A program made the position numbers and the translations under genes. Source: CAYYNQ01 sp964473105 (lineage in GTDB: Bacteria > Sumerlaeota > Sumerlaeia > MVZB01). From it: a stretch of DNA of 35,054 nt. The stretch spans positions 1 through 35,054 of the forward strand of contig CAYYNQ010000081.1 of assembly GCA_964473105.1 (NCBI GenBank), given 5' to 3'. Under the pieces are notes generated by a model that was given only the letters and a program-made list of their open reading frames with translations, did no database searches and was not told the DNA's origin. Shown here one piece after another: positions 1 through 7,923 of this stretch (its first letter is position 1; the number at the start of each line of letters is the position of its first letter).

Positions 1-496
1 AAATGCGGAGAACATCATAGAGATGTATTCAAGGACGCGGAGTGAAGGTTTGGGTGAGGAGGTCAGACGTCGAATCATGCTCGGCACTTACGTCTTGTCG
101 GCAGGTTTTTATGATGCATATTACCTGAAGGCCTTGAAAGCTAGAACCCTGATCAGCCAGGATTTCAAGCAGGCATTTGAGAAGGTTGATGTGATTGCCA
201 CTCCGACATCGCCGACAGTGGCTTTCAGGGCAGGGGTGAAGTTAAACGACCCGCTGCAGATGTATCTCTGCGATATCATGACGATTTCAAGCAATCTGGC
301 TGGGATTCCGGGGATTTCACTGCCATGCGGAATGACCGATGAGGGCCTTCCGGTCGGGTTGCAGTTGTTGGCAGCGAATTTCAACGAGGCCAGAATGTTC
401 CAGGTTGCGCATGTCTATGAGCAAAGCCGGGAATGGTGGAAGCAGTCACCCGATCTAAATCGTACGGGAGTGAAAATGAACAGCCAAAACTTTTGA
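1..496 (+). CDS. gatA: Glutamyl/aspartyl-tRNA amidotransferase subunit A, 3' end only
   Basis: Partial gene, open at the left edge; about 164 C-terminal residues are visible in the frame starting at base 2. GatA is the amidase subunit of GatCAB: it releases ammonia from glutamine for conversion of Glu-tRNA(Gln) or Asp-tRNA(Asn) in the cytoplasm. Seen here are the characteristic C-terminal amidase elements: the LGTYVLSAGFYDAYYLKA segment, the VDVIATPTSPTVAF strand and the NLAGIPGISLPCG stretch, followed by GLPVGLQLLA. The catalytic Lys-Ser-Ser residues lie upstream, outside the window. The next gene on the same strand is gatB, 89 bp downstream, which supports the assignment. The TGA stop is at 494-496. 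Confidence 0.95.
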   Translation, partial: NAENIIEMYSRTRSEGLGEEVRRRIMLGTYVLSAGFYDAYYLKALKARTLISQDFKQAFEKVDVIATPTSPTVAFRAGVKLNDPLQMYLCDIMTISSNLAGIPGISLPCGMTDEGLPVGLQLLAANFNEARMFQVAHVYEQSREWWKQSPDLNRTGVKMNSQNF

Positions 497-585
497 CTGG
501 CCGTCTGTTCTCGTTTGTGATTGCGACAGTGATTATATTTGGGATGAAAAAAGATTGACCTCAAGATGAACGGATCCTGATCAAA

Positions 586-2028
586 ATGGAATGGGAAACA
601 GTTGTTGGTTTTGAGATCCATGCCGAACTGCTGACGCAGTCAAAGGTCTGGTGCAGTTGCTCAACGGCGTTCGGCCGCCCCCCCAACACCCAGACCTGTC
701 CGGTTTGTCTTGGGATGCCCGGATCGCTGCCGGTTCTGAATAGGAAGGCCATGGATCTCGCAATACGCACGGCCTTGGCCCTCAACTGCAGCATTATCTC
801 ACCATGCCAGTTCGAGCGTAAGAATTATTATTACCCGGACCTGCCGAAAAACTACCAGATCAGCCAGCTTCGAAAAAACCTTGGCATCAATGGGGCCATC
901 GAGTTCCCCGTTGGCAGCCGCACCTGCATGGTTCATTTTGATAATGTGCACCTGGAGGAGGATGCCGGCAAGAACATCCATCCCGAGATACCCGGCGCGG
1001 ACTATTCCCTGGTTGACCTGAACCGTGCCGGGACACCTCTGCTGGAGATCGTAAGCAGGCCTGATTTGCGCTCGATTGAGGAGGCCGAGGCCTTCATGAT
1101 TACGATGAAAACGCTACTTGAATATATTGAGGTCAGTGATTGCAACATGCATGAGGGACGCCTGCGGTTTGAGGCCAATATTTCCGTTCGTCCCAAGGGG
1201 AGCGACAAGTTAGGGACCAAGGTTGAAATCAAGAACCTGAACTCGATGAAGGTTGTCCTGAAATGTATTGAGATTGAGGCCGAGCGCCAGATAGGGCTGA
1301 TAGAGGATGGTGCCAAAGTTGTCCAGGAAACACGGTTATGGGATGAAGCGGCCGTGGTTACCCGTGCGATGCGTGGCAAGGAGGAAGCCAACGATTATCG
1401 TTATTTCCCGGATCCGGATCTGGTCGAAGTGGTGATGGATGAGGAGTGGATCCGGAGAGTGCGTGCGGAGATTCCCGAGTTACCGAATGCGCGGCGTCAG
1501 CGATTCATCGATGAACTTGGGTTGTCGGAATACGATGCTAGGGTGTTGACAGCGGACAAGTCACTAGCCGATTACTACGAACGGGCACTTGAAAAAAATC
1601 ACAGCACGAAATCGATCTGTAACTGGATTACCTCGGAGGTTTTGCGCTGGCTTAACGAGGGCCCGGAGAGGCGATTGTCGGCCTATCCGATACGTGCTGA
1701 GCAATTGGCCGACTTGGTAAGGCTGATTGATGATGGCACCGTCAGTGGAAGGATTGCAAAGCAGATCTATGCCGAGATGCTGGAAACCGGGAACGACCCG
1801 CAAGTGATCGTCAAGGAGAAGGGCTGGATCCAGATTACGGATGAATCGTCGATCGCCCCGGTTATCGACGAGGTGATTGCGAACAATCCCAAGACCGTGG
1901 TTGATTTCAGAAACGGCAAGGAGCGCGCGCTGGGAGCGCTGGTCGGGCAGGTGATGAAGGCCACGAAGGGTCAGGCCAGCCCGAAGACCGTGAATGAACT
2001 GCTGAGAGACAAGATCCTAGGGACTTGA
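586..2028 (+). CDS. gatB: Aspartyl/glutamyl-tRNA(Asn/Gln) amidotransferase subunit B
   Basis: 480 residues, the usual GatB length. GatB is the kinase and tRNA-binding subunit of GatCAB; it phosphorylates the misacylated Glu or Asp before amidation. The N-terminus has the family opening ETVVGFEIHAELLT followed by the zinc-binding cysteine set (CSC, then CPVCLGMPG). The central domain shows NLNRAGTPLLEIVS-like and KVEIKNLNSMK motifs, RYFPDPDL, and the C-terminal YqeY-like tail domain ends near the stop. ATG at 586 starts directly at the conserved N-terminus, though no strong Shine-Dalgarno is seen. It forms a unit with gatA upstream and ureD 75 bp downstream. Confidence 0.96.
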   Translation: MEWETVVGFEIHAELLTQSKVWCSCSTAFGRPPNTQTCPVCLGMPGSLPVLNRKAMDLAIRTALALNCSIISPCQFERKNYYYPDLPKNYQISQLRKNLGINGAIEFPVGSRTCMVHFDNVHLEEDAGKNIHPEIPGADYSLVDLNRAGTPLLEIVSRPDLRSIEEAEAFMITMKTLLEYIEVSDCNMHEGRLRFEANISVRPKGSDKLGTKVEIKNLNSMKVVLKCIEIEAERQIGLIEDGAKVVQETRLWDEAAVVTRAMRGKEEANDYRYFPDPDLVEVVMDEEWIRRVRAEIPELPNARRQRFIDELGLSEYDARVLTADKSLADYYERALEKNHSTKSICNWITSEVLRWLNEGPERRLSAYPIRAEQLADLVRLIDDGTVSGRIAKQIYAEMLETGNDPQVIVKEKGWIQITDESSIAPVIDEVIANNPKTVVDFRNGKERALGALVGQVMKATKGQASPKTVNELLRDKILGT

Positions 2029-2103
2029 TGCTGAATGATGGTGATATATTTGCCGAAGCCTGCTTATGTCGATTGATAGGGACCTTCAGGATTTCCAACT
2101 AAA

Positions 2104-2925
2104 ATGACGTCACGCAGTAGAATTGTCATCGAGCAAACAGGGGGGATTTCCAGGCTCACATCGGCCCGCAGCCTTTCCCCGCTTAAGATCCTTAATCCTA
2201 AAACACACAGCACGGCATGCCATGTCATGCTTTCTTCATATGGGGGTGGCTTGTTGCAGGGTGATACGGTTGAGCTAGATGTGTATGGCCGATTGGGCAG
2301 CCGGTTGTTCCTGGGGTCTCAGGCACATGGCCATATCTACGGATCGCCGGATGGCCGCACCAGTAGCTGGTTGTTGAACGCGACACTTGAAGATGCGCTG
2401 GCTGTTGTCTACCTTGACCCGCTTATCCCCCATGCCAAAAGCCGTTACCACCAGCGGCAGTCTTGGAGGCTCATGGGTGCATCCAATCTTGTGCTGATTG
2501 AGTGGTTCAGTGCCGGCCGTGTCAAGACAGGAGAGGTCTTTGCGTTTGAAAGTGTCAAGACTGATCTTGAGTTGAGTAAGGACGGCGAATTACTGATGAT
2601 CGAGCGCATGTTCATTGATCCTCAAAAAACAACCTGTGAATCGCCGGTATACTTCGACCATTATCGGCAATGGATGAATATTTACCTGATTGGTGGTCAG
2701 GCCAAGGATCTGGCTGGCCTATTCATCGATGAGTCTGAGGCAGGGATGGGTACCGGTTCTCCATTTAGCCAGATCTGTTCGAAACACCCGATTCAGGACA
2801 GCGGATTTCAGGTCCGGTCGATAAGTCTTGAACGTGAACCTCTGGAGGGTCTGTTGTGGAAATTATTTGAAGAGTTAAGTGATTCAACCTGGCTCGGCTT
2901 CAACCCGCTCCGCCACAAGCAATGA
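2104..2925 (+). CDS. ureD: Urease accessory protein UreD (UreH)
   Basis: 273 residues, typical for UreD. UreD is the scaffold chaperone that binds apo-urease and, with UreF and UreG, forms the complex that carbamylates the active-site lysine and inserts two nickel ions. Family hallmarks seen: the LSSYGGGLLQGDTVELDV segment near residues 43-60, then the SRLFLGSQAHGHIYG strand, YLDPLIPHAKSRYHQ (about 103-117) and LVLIEWFSAGR. It lies on the + strand behind gatB, whereas the other urease genes are on the - strand and converge on it; only 14 bp separate its stop from the ureG stop. It may therefore be transcribed with gatAB (inference). Confidence 0.93.
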   Translation: MTSRSRIVIEQTGGISRLTSARSLSPLKILNPKTHSTACHVMLSSYGGGLLQGDTVELDVYGRLGSRLFLGSQAHGHIYGSPDGRTSSWLLNATLEDALAVVYLDPLIPHAKSRYHQRQSWRLMGASNLVLIEWFSAGRVKTGEVFAFESVKTDLELSKDGELLMIERMFIDPQKTTCESPVYFDHYRQWMNIYLIGGQAKDLAGLFIDESEAGMGTGSPFSQICSKHPIQDSGFQVRSISLEREPLEGLLWKLFEELSDSTWLGFNPLRHKQ

Positions 2926-2939
2926 ACAATACTGGAAAA

Positions 2940-3668
2940 TCATGATCCTGCCGCAAGCGATGTTTTCTTCGCGGCAATGATATGTTCGATGATTTCGGGG
3001 ATACCGTGCCCGGCATTCGCACGTGCAAGGATAAATGGTCCATTTCCTCTCATTTTCTTCGAATCACGTTCCATAATCTCAAGGCTGGCTCCAACCATTT
3101 CCGCCAGATCGATTTTGTTGATGATCAGCAGGTCGGATTGTGTGAGTCCCGGACCGCCCTTGCGCGGAATCTTATCGCCGCCACTGACGTCAATCACATA
3201 GATTGAATAGTCAACCAACTCACGGCTGAAATTGGCGGCCAGATTGTCTCCGCCGCTTTCGACAAAGAGGTAATCGATGCCCGGGACTTTGGCCATCAGG
3301 TCTTCCAGTGCGCGCAGGTTAAGCGAGATATCCTCACGGATCGCAGCGTGGGGGCACCCTCCGGTTTCAACACCGCGGATGCGGGCGGTTTCCAGTGCCT
3401 CATGCCGCAGCAAAAAATCACAGTCCTCCCGCGTAAAGATGTCATTGGTCACGACGCCCAGACTGTGCTGTTCCCGCATCGCAAGGCATAACGCCAGCAG
3501 TAATGCCGTTTTCCCCGTCCCCACGGGTCCCCCAATACCGATTGTGAATGCACGTTTCGCAAAGTCACGGTTGGGGCGAACCAATTCCCGTAACCGGAAC
3601 TCACCCGGAACGGAGGGATGGTCGTGATTGTGTCCTGAATTGTGGTAAAGAACACGCGGATATTCCAT
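2940..3668 (-). CDS. ureG: Urease accessory GTPase UreG with His-rich N-terminus
   Basis: 242 residues from the chosen start; the family is usually 200-210, the excess being an N-terminal head. UreG is a SIMIBI-class GTPase that delivers Ni(II) to urease within the UreDFG complex. Seen: P-loop GIGGPVGTGKT (44-54), VVTNDIFTREDCDFL, the Ni-binding CPH motif (Cys105-Pro-His107), ESGGDNLAANFS and the guanine-specificity NKIDL. The head contains YHNSGHNHDHP, a histidine cluster like that of some enterobacterial UreG proteins. The start at 3668 has a perfect AAGGAG 7 nt upstream (3676-3680), and the gene lies 14 bp after the ureF stop. The frame stays open to 3779, but that stretch overlaps ureF and was not used. 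Confidence 0.95.
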   Translation of the reverse strand: MEYPRVLYHNSGHNHDHPSVPGEFRLRELVRPNRDFAKRAFTIGIGGPVGTGKTALLLALCLAMREQHSLGVVTNDIFTREDCDFLLRHEALETARIRGVETGGCPHAAIREDISLNLRALEDLMAKVPGIDYLFVESGGDNLAANFSRELVDYSIYVIDVSGGDKIPRKGGPGLTQSDLLIINKIDLAEMVGASLEIMERDSKKMRGNGPFILARANAGHGIPEIIEHIIAAKKTSLAAGS

Positions 3669-3675
3669 GATATCA

Positions 3676-3680
3676 CTCCT
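3676..3680 (-). promoter_or_regulatory. Shine-Dalgarno AGGAG deciding the ureG start
   Basis: AGGAG on the - strand, preceded by AAA and placed 7 nt before the ATG at 3668-3666. It selects this start over the upstream in-frame codons that would overlap ureF by about 100 bp. Confidence 0.75.
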
Positions 3681-3682
3681 TT

Positions 3683-4360
3683 TCAACTCTGGAATAGTTT
3701 GGAATATATATTTGGATGCCATGCTTGGGAAATTTCCATCAGTGGTCCGCAACGATGTGCTTCGTTGGCGCCCAGACATGCATACTCCTTCAGCATCTTC
3801 CGGCCAGCATGCAGCGTACGTGAAAGCAGACCCGTGCCATATTGCGGGCCGAAAAGCCCCAATCTTACGGCCACACTGACCTGATCACGCAATGCAAGGT
3901 ACAGATACAGGCTGCATGTCGTTTGCAGTGGCACAGAGGTTGTACGCATGCTGAATCCGAAACTTGTGGTATAGTGACAGGGCAGTTCATGTTTCCGGTG
4001 GAATAGATCGATATGTCCAATATCTCCGTCCTGGAATACTTCCTGTGCCGCGAGCAGCCAATTTCGTCCCTGCACAGTGCTGGCATGGTGAATGGACGGG
4101 ATGGTCAGGAAGGCATCCAGCTGGTTTACCAGCTTGACTTCTGCCTCGGTCAACAATAGTTTTGGCAGGCAATAACAGTCATGGATAAAAGGTATTTCAG
4201 CGGTACAGACCTCCCGTGCATAGTCCTGCATATATTTCTCAATCTGAATGTCATCCCGGATCAGTCCCAGCCGGGCTGTTGCCTCAAGCCCGCTGGAAAA
4301 TGCGTAGCCACCCGTGGGTAGCAACGCATCGGCCAATTGAAATAGCTGCATTTGATCCAT
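3683..4360 (-). CDS. ureF: Urease accessory protein UreF
   Basis: 225 residues, normal for UreF. UreF is an all-helical chaperone that bridges UreD and UreG and gates GTP hydrolysis during nickel insertion. The opening QLADALLPTGGYAFSSGLEA is diagnostic (LPTGxYxxSxGLE motif, near residues 8-25); the C-terminal part has RLGLFGPQYG in the region where the family ends in a helix bundle. The start at 4360 is preceded by AAGGGA about 8 nt upstream; ATG four residues... at MQLFQ (codon 4) is an alternative. It sits 40 bp after ureC and 14 bp before ureG, so the three are co-transcribed. Confidence 0.93.
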   Translation of the reverse strand: MDQMQLFQLADALLPTGGYAFSSGLEATARLGLIRDDIQIEKYMQDYAREVCTAEIPFIHDCYCLPKLLLTEAEVKLVNQLDAFLTIPSIHHASTVQGRNWLLAAQEVFQDGDIGHIDLFHRKHELPCHYTTSFGFSMRTTSVPLQTTCSLYLYLALRDQVSVAVRLGLFGPQYGTGLLSRTLHAGRKMLKEYACLGANEAHRCGPLMEISQAWHPNIYSKLFQS

Positions 4361-4400
4361 GGATTCCGTCCCTTGTCACACGTCATACATGTATGATCTT

Positions 4401-6113
4401 CTAAAAAAGGTGGTATAACTGTGCCAAAGGCAAGCGCGTGGCGGGCTCACAGGTGATGTGTTTCCCATCGACTGTGACCTTGTACGTTTCCGGGTCTACT
4501 GTAATGGCCGGAAGCATGGCATTAAGCTTCAGGTCTTTTTTCCCAATTGACCGGCATCCATGAACCGCATGGGCCTTTTTTGTCAACTCGTAATCTGAAT
4601 TTACAAGGTCAACGCTGGCATTGGAGACAAAGGCCAGTGAGTGATGCTTCATTGTTGAGCCGAACGATCCGAACATCGGCCGGCTGTAGAACGGTTGTGG
4701 CGTGGGGATCGACGCATTTGGATCACCCATTTGACATTGTGCAATAAATCCGCCCTTGATCACCATTTCCGGCTTGATGCCAAAAAAAGCCGGTTTCCAC
4801 AACACCAGATCCGCAAGTTTGCCCGTCTCGATCGAGCCGATTTCATCACTCACGCCGTGTGTGATGGCCGGATTGATTGTGTATTTCGCGATATACCGCC
4901 TGACACGGAAATTGTCGTTTTGACTGTTATCCTCGGTCAGTGGTCCACGTTGCAACTTCATTTTGTGTGCTGTCTGCCAGGTTCGGCAGATGCCCTCGCC
5001 AATGCGACCCATTGCTTGCGAGTCCGAGGCGATCATGGAGAAAGCGCCGATATCATGCAGAATGTCCTCGGCGGCAATCGTCTCTCCACGTATGCGTGAT
5101 TCTGCAAACGACACGTCCTCAGGGATGTTCTTGTCCAAGTGGTGACAGACCATCAGCATGTCCAGGTGTTCATCAATCGTGTTGACCGTGTAGGGCCGTG
5201 TCGGATTAGTCGAGGATGGTAGCACATTGGCTTCGCCACATAAGCGGATAATGTCCGGTGCGTGGCCGCCACCGGCACCCTCAGTGTGATAAGTGTGAAT
5301 TGCCCGGCCCCTGAATGCATTCCGTGAATCCTCAACAAAACCCGATTCGTTGAGTGTATCCGTATGAATAGCCACCTGAATGTCGTATTGCTCGGCGACT
5401 GAGAGTGCGGTGTCGATTGTCGCCGGTGTCGTGCCCCAGTCCTCATGTAATTTCAATCCGCAGGCCCCACCTTCGATCTGCTCGGTAAGTCCTTCCGGCA
5501 GAGATGAGTTCCCCTTCCCCAGGAACCCGAAATTGAGCGGGTAGGCGTCCGTTGCACGCAGCATCAATTCAATGTGATGCGCGCCTGGCGTGCAGGTCGT
5601 GGCCGCCGTACCGTGTGCGGGCCCCGTGCCGCCCCCGATCATTGTCGTCAATCCGGAGGCAATTGCTTCGTTGATCTGCTGTGGACAGATGAAGTGGATA
5701 TGCGCATCGATTCCGCCTGCAGTGAGGATCATGCCTTCACCCGCGATAGCCTCGGTCGTCACGCCACAAACCAGATTGGGGTCCACGCCCGGCATGATGT
5801 GAGGATTGCCGGCCTTTCCAATTCCCGCGATACGCCCATTTTTGATCCCAACATCGGCCTTGTAGATTCCTGTGTAATCGACAACTAGGGCATTTGTAAT
5901 AATGACATCCAAGGCCTCTTTCTGGCTGACGCCCGATGCCTGCCCCATGCCGTCCCGCAAAACCTTTCCGCCCCCAAACTTACATTCCTCGCCGACAATC
6001 GTCTCATCCTTTTCGACCTCGATGATCAAGTCCGTATCCCCCAGGCGAACACGATCTCCTGATGTGGGGCCATACATGTCAGCATATGTTTTTTTGTCGA
6101 TCGTACGGCTCAA
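4401..6113 (-). CDS. ureC: Urease alpha subunit (catalytic)
   Basis: 570 residues with the chosen start, matching the family (about 567-572). UreC carries the dinuclear nickel centre that hydrolyses urea to ammonia and carbamate. All active-site residues can be placed by comparison with the Klebsiella enzyme: His138 and His140 (DAHIHF), carbamylated Lys221 (GLKLHEDWG), His250 (AIHTD), His276 (YHTEG), Asp364 (ASDSQAMGR), flap Cys323-His324 (VCHH) and Arg340. I chose the TTG at 6113 because AGGAG lies 8 nt upstream and the protein then starts MSRTIDKKTYADMYGP, as in typical UreC. A TTG at 6119 is only 2 nt from the same AGGAG. It is 68 bp downstream of ureAB. Confidence 0.97.
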   Translation of the reverse strand: MSRTIDKKTYADMYGPTSGDRVRLGDTDLIIEVEKDETIVGEECKFGGGKVLRDGMGQASGVSQKEALDVIITNALVVDYTGIYKADVGIKNGRIAGIGKAGNPHIMPGVDPNLVCGVTTEAIAGEGMILTAGGIDAHIHFICPQQINEAIASGLTTMIGGGTGPAHGTAATTCTPGAHHIELMLRATDAYPLNFGFLGKGNSSLPEGLTEQIEGGACGLKLHEDWGTTPATIDTALSVAEQYDIQVAIHTDTLNESGFVEDSRNAFRGRAIHTYHTEGAGGGHAPDIIRLCGEANVLPSSTNPTRPYTVNTIDEHLDMLMVCHHLDKNIPEDVSFAESRIRGETIAAEDILHDIGAFSMIASDSQAMGRIGEGICRTWQTAHKMKLQRGPLTEDNSQNDNFRVRRYIAKYTINPAITHGVSDEIGSIETGKLADLVLWKPAFFGIKPEMVIKGGFIAQCQMGDPNASIPTPQPFYSRPMFGSFGSTMKHHSLAFVSNASVDLVNSDYELTKKAHAVHGCRSIGKKDLKLNAMLPAITVDPETYKVTVDGKHITCEPATRLPLAQLYHLF

Positions 6114-6121
6114 GCTCAATT

Positions 6122-6126
6122 CTCCT
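6122..6126 (-). promoter_or_regulatory. Shine-Dalgarno AGGAG selecting the TTG start of ureC
   Basis: AGGAG on the - strand lies 8 nt before TTG at 6113-6111 and 2 nt before the other in-frame TTG at 6119-6117. The spacing favours the inner TTG. No ATG is available until codon 13 (within ADMYGP). Confidence 0.65.
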
Positions 6127-6181
6127 GACCTGATACCTTCACACTTCAGCGGTTGATGATATGTCTAATATCTTCAATCAT

Positions 6182-6937
6182 CTAATCCGGTTTGTTCATG
6201 AATCCTGCGGTTTCCAGCTTCCGACTCATCTCATGGGCCAGCTTATCCGTGGTTTTTCCCATGGTCATCCCGTTTCCGCCGTAAACGATTTGCTCCCCCG
6301 CAATTCTTACCAGTTCAATTTTTTTCGTTTCACCCGGCTCGAATCGTACTGCTGTACCCGAGGGTATGTTCAGGCGTCGCCCAAAGGCCTTTGACCGGTC
6401 AAAAGACAGTTTGCGGTTGGTTTCGAAAAATGGGTAGTGTGATCCGACCTGTACTGGACGATCACCCATATTCGTGACCTTTACCTCAACCAGGTCCCGA
6501 TCCTCATTCAGCGTGAACTCGCCGGTATCGACGAAATATTCTCCCGGCACACGATCACCAGTCTCGCCCTTTTCAGCCGTTGACACGCGGGTCAGGCCGG
6601 ATCCGTAAAGCGCCAGGTTATCATTCCCTTTTTCTGAACAAATTGGGTTATGGACAGTAACCAACTTCGTTCCATCAGGGAAAGTCCCCTCCACTTGGAC
6701 TTCATGGATCATTTCCGGCACCCCGCTCATGACATCCATGCAGCCGAGGATCTTCTTGCCCTTGTCCATTAGGCTGGCTACGGACTCGCCATCGCGAATA
6801 AACTCCTGTAGCTGTGTGGCGATCAGTGCCATCGACTCGGTGTAATTGAGCCGTAATCCGCGGGCGTAACGTTTCTGAGCCACTGAACCTGACTGGTGCA
6901 GTAACAATTTGTCCAATTCTCGTGGGGTTAATCTCAT
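6182..6937 (-). CDS. ureAB: Fused urease gamma-beta subunit (UreA-UreB fusion)
   Basis: 251 residues. Residues 1-99 are a complete gamma subunit (MRLTPRELDKLLLH, LNYTESMALI, SGVPEMIHEVQVEG, FPDGTKLVTVHNPI). A linker of about 30 residues follows, then a beta subunit from VPGEYFV (130) through GDRPVQVGSHYPFFETNRK and SGTAVRFEPGE to about 230, and a 20-residue tail. This is the gamma-beta fusion known from Helicobacter UreA; most bacteria encode two proteins. In the beta part the usual GSHxHF motif reads GSHYPFF, so the second histidine (position 41 in Klebsiella UreB) is proline at residue 169. ATG at 6937 has GAGG 7 nt upstream. It is the first gene of the ureAB-C-F-G operon. Confidence 0.95.
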   Translation of the reverse strand: MRLTPRELDKLLLHQSGSVAQKRYARGLRLNYTESMALIATQLQEFIRDGESVASLMDKGKKILGCMDVMSGVPEMIHEVQVEGTFPDGTKLVTVHNPICSEKGNDNLALYGSGLTRVSTAEKGETGDRVPGEYFVDTGEFTLNEDRDLVEVKVTNMGDRPVQVGSHYPFFETNRKLSFDRSKAFGRRLNIPSGTAVRFEPGETKKIELVRIAGEQIVYGGNGMTMGKTTDKLAHEMSRKLETAGFMNKPD

Positions 6938-7030
6938 GGGTCATCCTCATTGGGGTGGTTCATGGTCCCGGCGACAACAGTCGACAGGGGCAGGCAGCCA
7001 CCATCTTCACCTGACAGGGATAAATCCATT

Positions 7031-7051
7031 GATGCCAATTTCCTTGGCATC
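7031..7051. repeat. Perfect 8-bp inverted repeat upstream of ureAB
   Basis: GATGCCAA at 7031-7038 and TTGGCATC at 7044-7051 are exact reverse complements with a 5-nt spacer (TTTCC). It lies about 94 nt before the ureAB start codon. It could be an operator for a dimeric regulator or a hairpin in the 5' untranslated mRNA; the sequence alone does not decide. It does not resemble the NikR operator I know. Confidence 0.6.
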
Positions 7052-7060
7052 TTACCAGAT

Positions 7061-7076
7061 TGGTTTTCAAAAACCA
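7061..7076. repeat. Second inverted repeat upstream of ureAB
   Basis: TGGTTT and AAACCA flank TCAA, nine bases away from the neighbouring inverted repeat. It may be part of the same regulatory region, or chance in an A/T-run context. Confidence 0.35.
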
Positions 7077-7923
7077 GAAAAAACAGGGTTCTTGCTCAGT
7101 TTTCCAGGTAGTTCCAATGGATGATCCGTGGACCTAGTCAGTCGGCTTTGCCACGAACAATTAATGTGAGCCTTCCATGTGCTGGTTGATGGAAGCGAGA
7201 CATTCAGGGTTAGACGGACCTGGCGGGGATAACCGATATCTGGTGAACCCTGCATCCGTATTTCCAACACAACATAAGGAAGTCAGGTTTTGACATGGTG
7301 ACCTCGCGTCTTCTTGGATTTCGTTCTACTTCATGTTCGGGGGTTTTTTGTAAGCCTGACTTGAATATCTGTCATGAGACCCCATTCGCAAACCGGATCA
7401 TCTGCGCGATGGCGTTTGGGGGTATCCTCAAGTGATTGCAGGGCCGATACATTTTGCATACTAAATAGTAGGACTGGATAATTAAAACAGACGATAATGT
7501 AGGAATCATATTTTGCCCCTGAATGAAAAACGTCGTTAAAAGACAACAAATGTGTGGCCATGGATGGCTTGAAAAAAGCCAAATTATTTTCTTGGGATCC
7601 AAATATGCCTAACAAATATAATGTTTTGTAATTGTAACAAGGGTTCATCCATGAATTTCCAGAATGTTGAGGCATGATTATTGCTTTGATTGTGATCATT
7701 CCTTGAATATTAACTGCCAATCAGGGAAGAATGGCTCTAACCATAGTATGGGGCCAAGTGGTTTTTTCAGCCCCCCCCCAGTGGCTGTTATGGGCGGGTC
7801 GTCTGTTTGTCTTGGCAAACGGACGGTGTACATTCTCGTAACATTCTTTGAGTGGAGTGTTTTGGGGGTGGGTTGGTTTACCCGGCTGTTTCGTAAACTT
7901 AAATGTCAGAAGGGAGAGAGAGT

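Larger units (their letters stand above)
6938..7923. other. Gene-free divergent intergenic region between urease and secretin operons
   Basis: Almost 1 kb without a convincing gene. It must contain the leftward promoter for ureAB-C-F-G and probably the rightward promoter for the secretin pair. Visible structure: two adjacent inverted repeats about 95-140 nt before ureAB (7031-7051 and 7061-7076), an AT-rich core around 7440-7690, a T6 run followed by a C9 tract (7762-7779), and a purine-rich ribosome site GGGAGAGAG just before 7924. Short open frames here have no recognisable protein content. Confidence 0.6.

Noticed and set aside
7331..7720. 129-codon open frame on the - strand in the urease/secretin gap
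   Set aside because: It needs a TTG start without a ribosome site, lies in an A/T-rich region and has no recognisable protein character.
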